A stretch of DNA of 64,000 nucleotides from Anseranas semipalmata (Eukaryota; Chordata; Aves; Anseriformes; Anseranatidae): assembly GCA_013399115.1 (NCBI GenBank), contig VXAA01001401.1:124001-188000 (forward strand). Direction: 5' to 3'. Within the stretch, counting starts at the first letter, position 1, and each line of letters begins with the position of its first letter. Of the stretch, positions 51,568 through 64,000 are shown in pieces. A model generated the notes under the pieces. The model saw nothing but the letters and a program-made list of their open reading frames with translations. It did no database searches and was not told where the DNA came from. The translations under genes were made by a program, and so were the position numbers.

Positions 51568-52679
51568 GTAAGATGTCTTCTTGGTCTTTTCCTCCCAAGT
51601 AGTTTGAAAATACTGGACAAAATGCATGTATTTAATACTTCAGTCTTCTAGTTCTCACTTATCACAATGAACCCCAAAATATTTCTCTGGGAAGCAAGGA
51701 ACAGTATTTATGCATGAATTGGTCAAAAGTGGTTTATTGGTTAAAAATTTTTTTAGTAGCCGCACTTGTACTGGAATGGTCAGCTCTGAGATGCTAGGAT
51801 AGATGGATGATGGGGATTTTTTTTTTTTTTTGATAAAATATTGCTGTTTTCACATAACAGTGACTCTTCTGTGTGTTTTGTGAAGGAGGGATGTCACTAG
51901 ATTTCAGAAGGAGCCTTTATCAAGAAAGGTGAAGGATTGCATCTCTTTTTTCCCACCTTCCCCTCTGCCTTCCTAGACAAAATACAGCACCCCGATGGCC
52001 ATATCTCTTGGCACCTTCCCCACTTCCCGGGCCTCCTCCCTTCATGTCCACTCCCCCACAGCCATCTGCGCCCCGCCGCCCACCCCCTGGCCGAGAGCAG
52101 CAGACGTCCATCTGGTTGTCACTCGGGGAGTCTCTGCCTTGGCGGGTGCTGCAGCTCCAATGGACCAGTTGATCTGATGGTTCTTGGCAGGGGGAGCTGG
52201 GAGCTGAGCAGGATGCAAGCAGAAAGTAAACCTTCGTCTGCTGAACTCCCTTAGCAACAGATGCCAGAAGCTGCCTGCCTCCTACGCGGGCTGCCTCGAG
52301 GCTGCTTCACGTGCTGCTGCTGCTGTCAGCAAAGACAGGGACACTTTCAGAGAAAAGCTCACCCCGACGCCCAGCTCCTGTGTTAGGGCTTTTGGAGCCC
52401 CTTGTTTAATGTGGGCCTGTGAGTGGGACTTGGGGTTGGCTTGTCCCACAGCACTGAATTGCTTATTGAGAGTCTCTATTTGAAGAAAGGAGGAAGATCT
52501 GGCCCAGATCAAGGACTGGTTTTCTAGGACAAATGACCACCAGTGCAGGCTGCTTTACTACCTTTGCTTCTGTTCTGAAGAACCTGAGTGAAGCTCATTC
52601 ATGTTATTTTTCATGTAGTGTTCAAAATACATTCGATAACATAAAATTAGAAAAAAAAATCTTACTTTTTTCCTCCTAG
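51568..52679 (+). other. ST6GAL2: ST6GAL2 intron (phase 0, about 1.1 kb)
   Basis: The intron begins GTAAGA and ends TTTCCTCCTAG. Its middle part (about 51950-52380) is unusually GC and CpG rich for this gene body, and small frames occur there on both strands. None of them resembles a known protein. Confidence 0.9.
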
Positions 52680-52854
52680 TGGTATAAGAAGCCAGACTAC
52701 AATCTGTTCACTCCCTACGTACAGCATCGCAGGAAGAATCCAAACCAGCCGTTTTATATTCTCCATCCAAAGTTTATATGGCAGCTCTGGGACATCATTC
52801 AGGAGAACACTAAAGAGAAGATACAGCCCAACCCTCCTTCTTCAGGTTTTATTG
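52680..52854 (+). CDS. ST6GAL2: ST6GAL2 fourth coding exon: catalytic domain, start of sialylmotif S
   Basis: These 175 bases encode residues 383-440 and the first base of the next codon. The exon starts [13 protein letters not shown] and includes [19 protein letters not shown] and [11 protein letters not shown]. The last residues are the beginning of sialylmotif S, which contacts both donor and acceptor in this family. The acceptor is TTTCCTCCTAG before 52680 and the donor G|GTAGGTG after 52854, phase 1. The rest of motif S, motif III and motif VS (with its catalytic His) must be on a further exon outside the window. With human ST6GAL2 at about 529 residues, roughly 90 residues are missing here. 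Confidence 0.96.
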
Positions 52855-55800
52855 GTAGGTGTATCAAGGATGGCCCCAGTAGACATGTTAGACAAAAAAA
52901 AAAAAAAATTGTAAATGTGTGCACTGCACGAAGATCATATCCATATAGATGTGCTGTACAGAAACAATGACTAGCCAAAATGTACACTATGAGAAGTATA
53001 AAATAGGTGGATGAATTTAATGTTCTTTCTTGCTCCTTACATCCATAGTATGCATATCATATTTCCAAAATACATATATCTATGAGAAATTTGTATTATT
53101 CCATATTAATTTCTCTGTTGATTACCAACTCAATTCTGTAGTTCATTGTTGGGATCGTAGAGCAGAGATGCACCAGACCATAAGTGAAAGCATACAGCGG
53201 ATGATACAGTGAGGATGAAGTCACTGATGCAGTCTGACAGGCCAGACTGTATTCCTTCCATAAGTCAAGGAATGGGATTTCCCATGCCCTGTCACAGCTT
53301 CCGGTGCTCAGTCTAAAAGTGGCCAAAGCATCCCTTTTCTTCTTACTCTCAAAGGGAAGGAATTTCACTGTATTTTTTCATCCTTCCTTAGTATTTCTTG
53401 GAAGATAATTTGGCACTGAGGCCACAGTTCATACAGCGTAACATCATATATACATACATACATGTGCATTATCTAGAACGTTAACAGGTCCTTATTCTGA
53501 ATGTTGAAAGGACGCAAATAGTCAGAGTAGCAAGACTGAGTCAAGGTCTTCCTTACTGGTACATCTAGAGACACAGAGGGCAATAGAGCTCCAAAGACCA
53601 TCTTCCACTTTGGAAACTCATCCTTTCCTACTTGACATGGTGATACTAGTCTATGTATTTGCTGCAGTCAGAAGATGCTGTTATCATTCTTTTCACCTGA
53701 ATCTGAAAGCGATGATACGTGAGATTGCATCAGCCATGGGAAAAACAGTTCTGAGCACTTATCTTGGGCTTTGTATGCAGTAGTAGCATCCCATGATTTT
53801 GTGGAGCTCACCAAGGGCCTCAGGGCAGGTGCTGAGGCTCTGAAAGGGATGACAAAAAGGTGTCTGGAATATGCCCATTGATGACCTGAGTGGGTTGTGT
53901 TTATCTGGAGCATGAGTGGAAAGAAGAGGAGGCCTGTGTTGGGGGAGGATGGCTTGGCAGTTCGTTACTTCTTGAAGTGAGATTTTTGGAGCCTGCATGT
54001 AAAAATTCATAAAGAGAAGTCTGCTCATGTGGAATGATCTCACCAGCAGCATTCACATTTTGCAAAAGCAATTCTTGGAGTAATGAAGTTGTTGATAAAA
54101 ATAGGATAACAGCTGCTGATCATAAGAATAGTGAGGAGGATCATTGTGCTGTCAATCTGTATTTCCACCACATATAAGAAACACTTCAGAAGCTTTCTTT
54201 GAAGAAACATGAGTTAATTTCACTGTAAAAATAGAATAGTAATCTTCAACCCCAAATCTAAATGTTTCTGACAAAAAGTATCCCCCAAGCAGAGGATGCT
54301 TTGAAAATTTTAATCATTAAAGAAGCAAAAACATTGGAAACAAAAGCTGTACACATACATATATGTGTACAGATGTGGGTTTGGCTGCTCACCTATTTTA
54401 TTTATAGTATATAAATATGTATTATTTATTTATAATATATAAATTGTTCTTTTGCAAATAAGATGCTTAGATGTTTTGGTAATGCTATTATTAGCGTCAA
54501 GAAAATAAGGCAGTAAGACAAGTTTATTGGGAGTCATATCCAGCTCCTTTGATAACTAGCTACTATTCTGGTAGATGCATTTTAAATACTTTATTAGGGA
54601 GAGCCTGCCTGTTTTAGTAGCCTTATTGAATGGATGTCTGTGTGTTGCACATGTAATGTAGTATAAACCGGGAGACAGCACAGAAACAGCAACTCTGTGT
54701 TATCAAAGGGCAAGGTAAAGCATAAAAAATATAATGCAGCTTGGCAGAAATCTGAAAAGTCATGTTGGTCTTCAGATCCAGTCTCTCTCAACAACTCATA
54801 CAGCAAATATCCAGTTGGAACTGAAGCTGGCAGACACAACTGAGTGCACCTGTATGAAAGAGTATTCTGAATATTGAGCTTCTGCCTGATAATTATCAAA
54901 TCTATAAAATTATATTCTATAAAATTAAAGAACGGATAAGTGATGGCCATCATAAAATTAGTGTCTTAATTTCAACGAGAGATGGGAAAATGGTTTATTA
55001 AATGGCCATTCTGCTAATATCATTGTACTCAAAACAGCTATATGAAGGAAGATAGGCTGTTATGAGTAGTGTATGGATTTTCACAGGCAGAGGGACCCAT
55101 ATCCTTAAATCTAGCTGTTTAAAGCGTGGACCATAGTGATTCTATTCACTTTATTGGACTAACTTATTGTAAGTCTGTGTGCAATGCTCTGCAATTAGAA
55201 TGAATACAGGTTCTACACAGGGATGTGGTTTGTCATCCATACTCACCCTGGCAGAAAGTCAGGCAGCACGTAGCCCTTTGTGAGCTGCGGTTACTTGTGG
55301 AGAAACAGCAGCAGTTCCTCAAACCACTGTTGCTGCCAGTAACTCAAAAAAAGGTTTAAAAAAAATAAAAAGAAAAAATAACAAAAAAAAAAAAAAAAAG
55401 GTTCTGGGACTGCTTTTCTTGGCCCTTTTGTTTCAGGCTTTTTAGCCCTCTTTAGCTCCAACTTACAAAATTAGATAAATTTAAAAAATTAAAACATAAA
55501 AACATCATATTTTCTTTCAGGAGTATTTCAGGGTAGTCTTAGGGTATTTCTTCAGTTATTACATTTTTCACCTGAAATTTATATCCATTTCTGCTGCTTA
55601 GCATTATTTATGAAAACTGAGTCTTCCCAAAGGTAGGATTTTTGGTGGAATGTGTTCTCATGGTGTTTTTCTGCAGCACTGAGTCACCATCCTTCAGCAG
55701 AGACTGATGTCAAGAGAATCTTTTAACATTGTTAATAAGTATGTTAAGGTACTTAAGTCACAATATAATTACGTCTTTTGGAAAATGGGCCAGTGGTTCA

Positions 55801-58800
55801 TCTGTAGGGAAGAGGTAGTCTTGTGACTTTAGGGGAATAAGAGAGTGGGAAGAGGCAGGACCTTTTTCCTGGTGTCTCCGCCACATGGGAGCTAAGGAGG
55901 GTGTGTTTTGTGCTTCCTAAGGGGTATGGGATGCCCTGTCTCAGTGAAACTCCCTCCTGGAGCTACAGACTCCCCAAAACCCCACCTTCATTAGCTCAGT
56001 GCCAGCATGTTGCTGAGGAGAGGCAATAGCGCTGCAATAGCTAGAGGCTGGGCTGAGGGAAGCACAGCGAACATCCCAGCTGAGGAGGAGGGGAGAGGAG
56101 AGGATGGGGAGGGAAGTGTAGCACACAGCAGCTTTGGATGTGCTCTACACGTGACTTATAAAATAAGGCAGAAGTCTAGAATGCTTTGGTTATATCACAT
56201 TTTATGTACATTCACTTACAGTTTTAAATCTTACCATAATTACATATGTCACTGCTTCCAGCCACTTCTGAAATGCTAACATACAGCACATACACTACAG
56301 AGGTCTAAAATGAGGTGAGATGAGTACTATCCAACACACATCAGCTTCATCCAGAGTTTCTCAGTTTCTCTGGCATCAGGCTGTAGCACGTAGATGTTCC
56401 TGTCTTCAGTTTTCTTGTAAGCAAGATGTCAGCTTGCAGCAACCCATCTATCACTGATGCCATTCTGCACCTTAACAGTGCTACATGCAGACCCATATCT
56501 GACTGCAGTCTTTTCCACTAAATTTGTTGTTATTTTAACTTTGCTTTCTATCCAGCTTGATGGTAGGTGTAAGTTCAGGACATCATTGAAAACAAGCTGA
56601 ACTCATTGTCTGTAAAATTGTGATCAGTTTGCTAGGCGTTACTGTTAGGGGTATACCATCTCTAGGAAGGATTAATTTGGCACAGACAAGTCATCCTTTA
56701 GTGTGGTATTTTCTAGTGGAGCTATCTCATGGGCTAAGAGTAATGACCAAGAACATAGAGAGATTTATTTTTCCCTGGGGAAAGGTTCACCAGGGTAAAA
56801 CAATCTTTTATTATAATTTGGGAGGTATTTTTGGCTTGTTTTCTGAGACACTGATGAGGACTTGCCCTGCCTTGTAACTTCGTCTTATGTGGCATGCCAC
56901 TTAGCTAATGTCACTCCTCATTATAAATTTTTTGTTCTTTGTGTCCCTAATCTAATCCTTAGATGAGCTTTCAGCATCCTTTCTCACATATTTTTGCATC
57001 ACTTTTGCAGCTGCCACCATCATGCTTTTAAACAAAACTCTGCACAGTATTGTCATCATCTTGCATTAGCACTAGGCAACAAGTTGCCTTGGTGGCTTTT
57101 TGCAATTAAGCAATGTTAGTTCACATTTGGTTGAAAATTGGGTTTGTTAAATGAGTATTGATATGTTTACATCTAGTCTTGGACTTCGATCTGCTGCATT
57201 TTTTTCAGACATGATGAAGTGTGAGCATCCAACCACCAAATCTCAGATTTGTATTCCACTGGCAAATCCTAAACTGGTAGTTGAAAAAACATCACTATTA
57301 TTAGGGAAAGATTTTGCTCTATCTTTTGGCAGTTGCAATAAATGGTACCTGTTCACTTCTTATTAATAAAAATATCCTGTAAAGGCACAAACATTTTCAC
57401 TATGAAATAAGAACTCAGTCTTTCTCACCTCTTTCTGAACATATCAAAGTTCAGTTTTTAATTGAGGTTGATGGTGTGTAAGCCGTCAGTCTCCATGTTT
57501 ACCATTGTGTTGTAAGAGAGCTATTCCTATACTCTCCTTCGTAGCCTATATAAACAACATAGTTCTGACCTGCTATTTTGTTACCTGAAGACCAAGTCTA
57601 AAACTACTTCTCTGAGTTTCTGAAGAGCAGCATTCTGTGTGCATTGGGTGGGTTTGTACATTAGCATTCTGAAAGTGGTGTGTGTGTTTTTTTGATAATG
57701 TCTAGATTATATACAGTTTTTTAAAATGAAGATTTTGCCTCGGCCCTTGTTTACCAGCTGAATTTGGGATGAGTTCCTGTTTACTGTAGTCCATAGGTAC
57801 ACTTTGCTAACCTACCTCTTCTGAGGTGATTGTCCTTGAAATTCACATTTATATAACCATAACATTTTCCCGGCAGCTTTTGCAGCTTTTGTCTTTTTGA
57901 AAAGCTAGTTGGAAGCTTTTATTATTATTTTTTTTTTCTTAGCTCCCAAATCAGAACATGGTCTGTGTAGGTTTCTCCATTATATGTAGTCTGTGTAGGT
58001 GGTAATCTTTCCTGTGCAATGTAGCTTTTAGCCTAACCACTAAATGCAACATAATAACTAAGCCCAGATTAATTTGGAGAAAGAAAGGCTTGTTTGAGTC
58101 TTTAGAGTTGACATTACAGATTTAGAACAGTTATGCATCATTAATAATTGATACTATTATTTTGATCTTCATTTGCATGCATTGAGACAATAGTACAAGA
58201 AGGCTACCATTATACTGCAAAATTAGCAGATCATTGTATGACTAAGAACTTAAATTTTAAAATGGCTTCAGAGAGCATGTTGAATAGAAGAATGCAGCTG
58301 ATCTTCAGCTCTGCTTAGACAAAATATGCTTGCATGAACTGAAAGAAACAATTTGACTTATTGAGAGTTGCCTTTATTACTGTCACTTACTCAGCTGTTT
58401 GCCAGCAGTTGGCTAAAGAACAGAATGGCGCTTAGTCTTTTTCAGCTCAGTTTTGTTCAAGTATTATCAAGCAAATATATAATACTTCTAATACATAAGC
58501 TTTAAATTCTTTTCATTTGAATAAAAAACACTCCAAAATTTGAGCATCTCCTACTTCCATAAATACAAAGATACAAGAGCAAAATTTTCTCTTAAACCAC
58601 CCAAAATCACGTTAAAAAGTCTTTAATATTCTTTCACATCACCCAAATTTGAATAATACATTTAAAGGTATATGGTATTACTGGTCAGCATTTTCCTGTC
58701 TATGCTCATATTACAGAGTATATTATTGTGATTAATGTACAGATTTTTGCATTCCACGTTAAGTGATAAATATGTCATTTTCTAGGTCTAGTATATAATG

Positions 58801-60496
58801 CTAGTGTCTATACATCAAAGATGATGCAAGGTACACAATTTGTTAAGCTTAAGCACAGGGCAGTTTTGTGACAATTAAATTCTTTAAAAAATATTTGTTT
58901 TTCTGTAAATTTAGGTAATGTTCTGCTGCCATTAGTATTTGTCATAGTTCATGAACTAAACAGATGTAAAAGAACCCTTTTAAGAAACAGTATTTTTAAA
59001 AGTCAAAGCTACTTTTTCTATATGTTCCAAAGAATAACTGAGGCACATTTGGCTCAGTTTCAAGGAATAACAAATTTTCCTGCGGTATCTGAAATCCAAC
59101 AAGCTGATTTCTTTTTTTTTTTTTTTTTCTCAAGAGAGGACAAATAGAGACTATAGAAGTAGTCTAACATATAAAACTATATTTTCTAAGTGCTTTATAT
59201 TTATTTATAATGCCTTGAAGTGCATGTTTTATCAGACATAGACTTATTGGTGCATCTAGCTAAATTCTTTTCTGTAACTAAATTTGTGGTGTGTGTGAAA
59301 CGAGACACATTATGAGTGTAATAATCAGATTATGTGTATTTAAACATTTTCAGTGTCTCTGACGTTTTGTTAAAATGATGCTGAGTTATTACTGAACATT
59401 TGAATTATACTCATTATTTTAGATGTTTTTGTACAACATCTGTTGTATTCAGGTATATTAAGCTTTATTTTATTTACTTATAAGCTGGAGAACATTCTTT
59501 TTTAAATTACTGTGCTAACCACAAAGCCTAATTGTACTGTACAAAAGATCCATGTTGGAAATTGAAAACCTCTTGAGTCATTAAAATTGCCAAGAACAAA
59601 TTAAGAAACATTTTCTCCTTTCAATTAGAATCCATAATATATGTTCATTTGTGCAAACCATCCATGCAAGGAATTTAATCTTAATTTAATTCTGGTTTAA
59701 ATGTTTTCAGCACAGATTGTAAAAGTCCAAGAATTTATTTGTGCCAATCGAATTGAGTTTAAGCCGTACCCCAAACTTCCTAACACCATAGATGTTTGCT
59801 GAATAGGAAAAAAAAATAACATCTTTCTGAGGATTTTGAAATATTAATATTTAATATTTTGAAATACATAATACTTCATTAGCATCTAACATTGTACTTT
59901 TGTAAGAAACTTGCAGGTTGACTGTTTCTCTGACAGCCATGTCATTTCTTTGGAATAATATAATTTAAAATATTTTAAAAGATTATTCTGTGCTTGCAGT
60001 ACTATTTTTTTTTTCAATGCAGCAGTTAGGAACATTGTCATTCAACTATAAAACATTCATAAAGTACACCTTTGAATGATATACTATAGAATAACTTTCC
60101 TATACACAGGCAGAATTATTTTGCTTTTTTCCATCTTACAGTTGTAATCTCAATAGGGTTTTTGAAAGATGGAAAATCCAGCAAGGATATTACCACAGAT
60201 TAGAATAGAGAATATTCTATTCAATAGAGAAATATCTTCAGCTGCAATTTTGAATGTATGGTTGCACCAATCATGTTTGCCAAAGCTATAATCATGCCAG
60301 GTAGTCTGACCTTTTCCTTTCTATGAAATTTTGATTGGATAATTAAGATCTAGAAATTTTAAAGCATAATCATCAGATTTGGAAGAGACCTAAAAGTCAT
60401 TTTCCTGGCTGCTTGCTGGTTCCACCATCATGCCTACAATATTATTTTTGCATGCTTCAGTAAACTTGAAAAGACTCTAGCTTCATTTCCATCCTT

Positions 60497-60640
60497 AGAT
60501 ATACTCAGTATCAAACTGGGCAAGACTGCAAGCAACATGGCTCTAACTTCAAATTTTTCGCTGCTCTGACAGGGGGAGATTGGACCCAACGAGCTTCAGA
60601 GATCCCTTCCTATCTGAACTACCCCACAGTTCCCTCCAGG
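60497..60640 (+). mobile_element. Diverged CR1 LINE 3' end
   Basis: The + strand has GATATACTCAGTATC, then ACTGGGCAAGACTGCAAGCA, and then CTGACAGGGGGAGATTGGAC, followed by a GATCTCCAGAGGTCCCTTCC-like block (read here as GAGCTTCAGAGATCCCTTCC). This matches the sense strand of the CR1 3' UTR. It is more diverged than the two copies in the first intron and so probably older. A short TTGGAAGAGACCTAAAAGTCAT piece at about 60378-60400 resembles a CR1 end in the opposite direction. Confidence 0.8.
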
Positions 60641-62962
60641 CCCCTCTACAGATTTTGTGGCAATGTCATCACTCATATTGACAACATTTCTGCTCTTTGT
60701 ACTGGAGTTTAACAGATTCTTGACCAAATTACGTAGGCACAGTAGTAATACTGCTGCTACTACCACATTAATTAGATTAATCTATTTAATCTAGATTTTA
60801 CTGAGTTTATTTAGGGCCAACTGATAAAAGACACTTTGCATTATGTCCCATGAACTTTTCTTGGCATTCACTCTAAGGAGTACTTCTCCACGTTGATGTT
60901 TGCATGCTATAGATAGCTTACAGGTTTTCCCATTCAGGGAGAAATTTACTTTTTCCTAAGTTGTGCATGTTCTCTGGCCTTCCCTAAATACATTGTAATT
61001 CACTGCTTCCCATATGGGAATTCACTATTCCCATATCTTAATCCTTATGAGTGTAAAAAGGCCATTTCCCCTCAGGTTGTTCCTTGCACATAAAATTGAT
61101 TTCTGTCCACAGCTAGGTCAGTCAGAGAACAGGATTCATACCACCTAGCGTTAGATGCCTCCAGTGCAGGTCTGTGTTTGTGTTAGTCTCAGACATACTA
61201 GAGCAAAAAGTAGGCACCTCTTAAAGATGGCTACCAGACCTGTACTCCCATCTACGCATGAAAATTTCAGCCTGTACTGTTAGCAGATGTATAACCCATG
61301 AAATACAAGCTATCTGTGCTGCCAATCAGCTTTTCCCATCGTCAACAGAAAGAAACAGGAATTTCAGGGCAAGATTCATATAATCCATTTTTAAATGTCT
61401 GCTCTAGGATAAGTGGACATGCACTGGTTCCTAAGAGTACCCACTTTCTTCCACTGACATCAAAGGAACCTGTGATAACTATCTCAGATGTGGGTGTCTG
61501 CACCAATGGGCAAATTTGGTCAGATGAAGTACACCTTGTTTTCATTTCTTCACACAGTGTTCCTGAAAAAGGCAATTGCATTATTTTTCTCAAAGCTACA
61601 AAAGCTTCTGATCTAGAAGTGGGGAGGAGAAGATGCTTGATATCAAGAGCCAGACTCTATTTCAGTTTCTGCCTAGTCATGGGAGAGGAGCAACACTTAT
61701 AGGGAACAATTCATCCCATACTAAAGTAGACATCTCAAATAAGTCAGATGAATTGTGCTCTAGAAATGCCTGTCTCTTGCATTGTCTATAAAGAGTGCTG
61801 TTGACCAGCTAGCTCACAGATGGGCATGTACATCTCAGTGAGATTAATTCTGCTCAGACTATGAGGTGTTGGGATAACTGTCTCACCATGTTCCTTAGTG
61901 TCTCTTTAGGTCCTGAGTAGACCAGTCTGTGATGTTTTATATATAGTAGTTATGTATATGGAAATTCTTCACCCTACAGGTGACAATTTGTTTTTCATTC
62001 ATACTGATGCTGATGATCAAGGAGAAATGCTGAGCTATGAAACAAACATGTAGATGATATTGCATTGGGCAGCGGTATGAAGAGCACATAGATGAAAGAA
62101 ACAGGTAGATAGGCATGTACTCTGTGGACAAGACAGGGAAAAGGAAGTAAACAAAGGACACTTGGAAACTAAGGTTAATGCATGTGGGAGGAGAAACAAA
62201 GAGATTCAACTGCAGAGGAGGAACCAAGCAAGCAATAATACAGAAAGAGATGTGTAAAGGTAGGACTTTGCAGAGCAGACTAGCAAGCAAAACAGGATAA
62301 CATAAGCAAGATCAAGTCAGCAAGCAGTCAGGTGCATACATCTTTATCTTTGAAATCACATCCAAAATGTAAAAGTTCAAACATAATGTAAAAAATATTC
62401 TGAGGATCATGTAAGTGCCAGAAAGCTGTAGATAGTTTCAAAAAGAGTATAAGATCACTGAAGGTAATCAGAGATGCAAATGGAAGAAGGGGAAACTGAG
62501 TTGAGGTGGATGAAAACATGGACAGGTTGGCACACCTATACCTGCTGGATACAGATGTCAGTAACTCACTGCAATGTTGTTAACACCAAGTAGAGAGACA
62601 AACCAAGTTAAAGAGTGGTACTGAAAAAACAAGGGCTGAAACCTACAGCCTGGGGGATTCTATTGGCAGCCCTGTTTTAGGGACTTCAGAAGAACAAGCC
62701 AGACATGGCAAGTGAATAGAGAAAAACTGAACGTGTCTTAGTACTGGTGTAAATGTTCTCATGGTTTAAACTGCTGCTATTGTATTAAAGGTGTTTGATT
62801 CATGTTTTTTGTAAACTTAGATGTCAGTAAGATCTAAGGATGTCCCCCTGTGGAAGGGGTTCACGTCTTATAACGTATGGGACAGAACTGAACCCATTTA
62901 TTGCCCATTCTAGTGAGGACTAGATTCATACAAAGAAAACAGTTTATATATGCTTCTTTTCC

Positions 62963-63037
62963 AAAAAAAAAAAAAAAAAAAAAGCATTTTTTTTTTTTTT
63001 TTTTTTTCTCTCTCTCTCTTTTTTTTTTTTTTTTTTT
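62963..63037. repeat. Poly-A / poly-T inverted tract with CT repeat
   Basis: A21 (62963-62983), GCA, T21 (62987-63007), a short CT repeat (63008-63019) and a further T run to 63037. The A and T blocks are complementary across three bases and could form a hairpin. Lengths may be affected by sequencing error. Confidence 0.9.
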
Positions 63038-64000
63038 AATGGAGTGCTATCCCACCACCTGATTTTGAAAAGAAAACAAACAAACAAAAACAACAACAAT
63101 GGGAGCAGATAACTCCAAAACAGAATGTGGGGGCTGTAACAGCTAAGTAGAAGGACCTACCTCCTTGGGTTCATCTAGATCAAGTGTGTTATCCTGCATG
63201 CCTTGGGATCTTACCCATAGGTTGTTGAGATGAGAGCTCTGGTTGTACCACACCGTTGATCTCTTTGGCTATGGTGCCAAAAGAGGTGCTAAGGGACAAA
63301 AAGTCTGGCACTGGCCACTGTTGTTCCCCAAAGTAGGTTTTGTGCATTTGACATGTGCACCAGGTCTGGAAGTCTCAGGATTGCTTACATTTCCACCAGG
63401 ACAGATAAATCTCTGTAGCCCAGATACACCTCTCTGTATGGTAGTCTCCACTCACTGTCTTAGCTCATCTTCCAGTTTGTTGACCCTAGTCTTAAACACA
63501 AAGATGTGCTGTAAATTATCTGTTACCCCTCAGAAACTAGCCCTTCCAATCACTGTTTTGTCCCTCAAAACATCATTATCCAGTAAGAGCAAAAATTCTG
63601 AATGGACTGCTGGAAATTATGGTTATCTGAGTAACCTAATCTGAAATCCCAAGAAATGGACTGCATGGAATGACACAGGAAAGGCAAGGAGCTAAACTAG
63701 ATAGGCAAGCATGCCTTTTAGATTGATTCTGGAGGATATTGATCCACAGATCACTCAGAACTAAAACTTTACCACTTCTAAGTGCTCCATTAACTAATTT
63801 ACAGGAAAGTCAATGATATTGCTTAAAATTTTGTCATTATTTTGAACTATTCCTGCAGCGATGTGGCCATCTTTACTGTTATTAAGGAAATGATAAGAGT
63901 CCCAATTTTTGTTTTTGACAGTTTTTATATCCTACAAATGGCAATTTCCTTTAGTAATTTTAAGATTAGCTGTGTCACATGGCAGTGAAATGAAACATAC

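Larger units (their letters stand above)
52855..64000 (+). other. ST6GAL2: ST6GAL2 last visible intron, continuing past the window
   Basis: The intron begins GTAGGT. No frame after it reads like the expected C-terminal block (rest of motif S, then a YH-type motif III and motif VS), so the intron continues beyond 64000. The stretch 57400-61290 is AT-rich and almost free of long frames. A plus-strand CR1 3' end lies at 60497-60640 and A/T tracts at 62963-63037. Small frames at 61298-61702 and 63243-63644 show no recognised domain. Confidence 0.8.

Overview
The window is vertebrate nuclear DNA, most likely from a bird. It holds one recognisable protein-coding gene split by long introns, three 3' ends of CR1-type LINEs (the dominant bird retroposon), and a CpG-rich promoter-like island interrupted by an assembly gap. 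The species cannot be fixed from the sequence alone. No bacterial-style operons, CRISPR arrays, tRNA or rRNA genes were recognised.

The gene is ST6GAL2 (beta-galactoside alpha-2,6-sialyltransferase 2) on the + strand, incomplete at its 3' end. Four coding exons can be placed to the base: 43016-43961 (with an acceptor at 42959 upstream of the ATG), 48217-48314, 51466-51567 and 52680-52854. Their reading frames join exactly (intron phases 1, 0, 0, 1) and give 440 complete codons. The last coding exon, which should carry the rest of sialylmotif S and motifs III and VS, was not found up to 64000, so that intron is at least 11.1 kb.

Layout. 1-16384: apparently gene-free upstream DNA, apart from a decayed Ty3/gypsy reverse transcriptase/RNase H relic at about 4787-5508. 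16385-17430: CpG-rich island containing a 480-base N gap; the first bases after the gap read G|GTAAGG, a good splice donor, so a non-coding first exon probably lies in the gap. 17351-42958: putative first intron, with two minus-strand CR1 3' ends and a G-rich CpG patch near 39.3-39.6 kb. 42959-52854: the coding exons. 52855-64000: AT-rich last intron with a plus-strand CR1 3' end and long A/T tracts.

The most unusual item is the Ty3/gypsy relic, because such elements are scarce in bird genomes. Its RNase H part keeps one reading frame over about 470 bases although four stop codons interrupt it. No novel gene system is supported. Most short open frames here look like chance frames in non-coding DNA.
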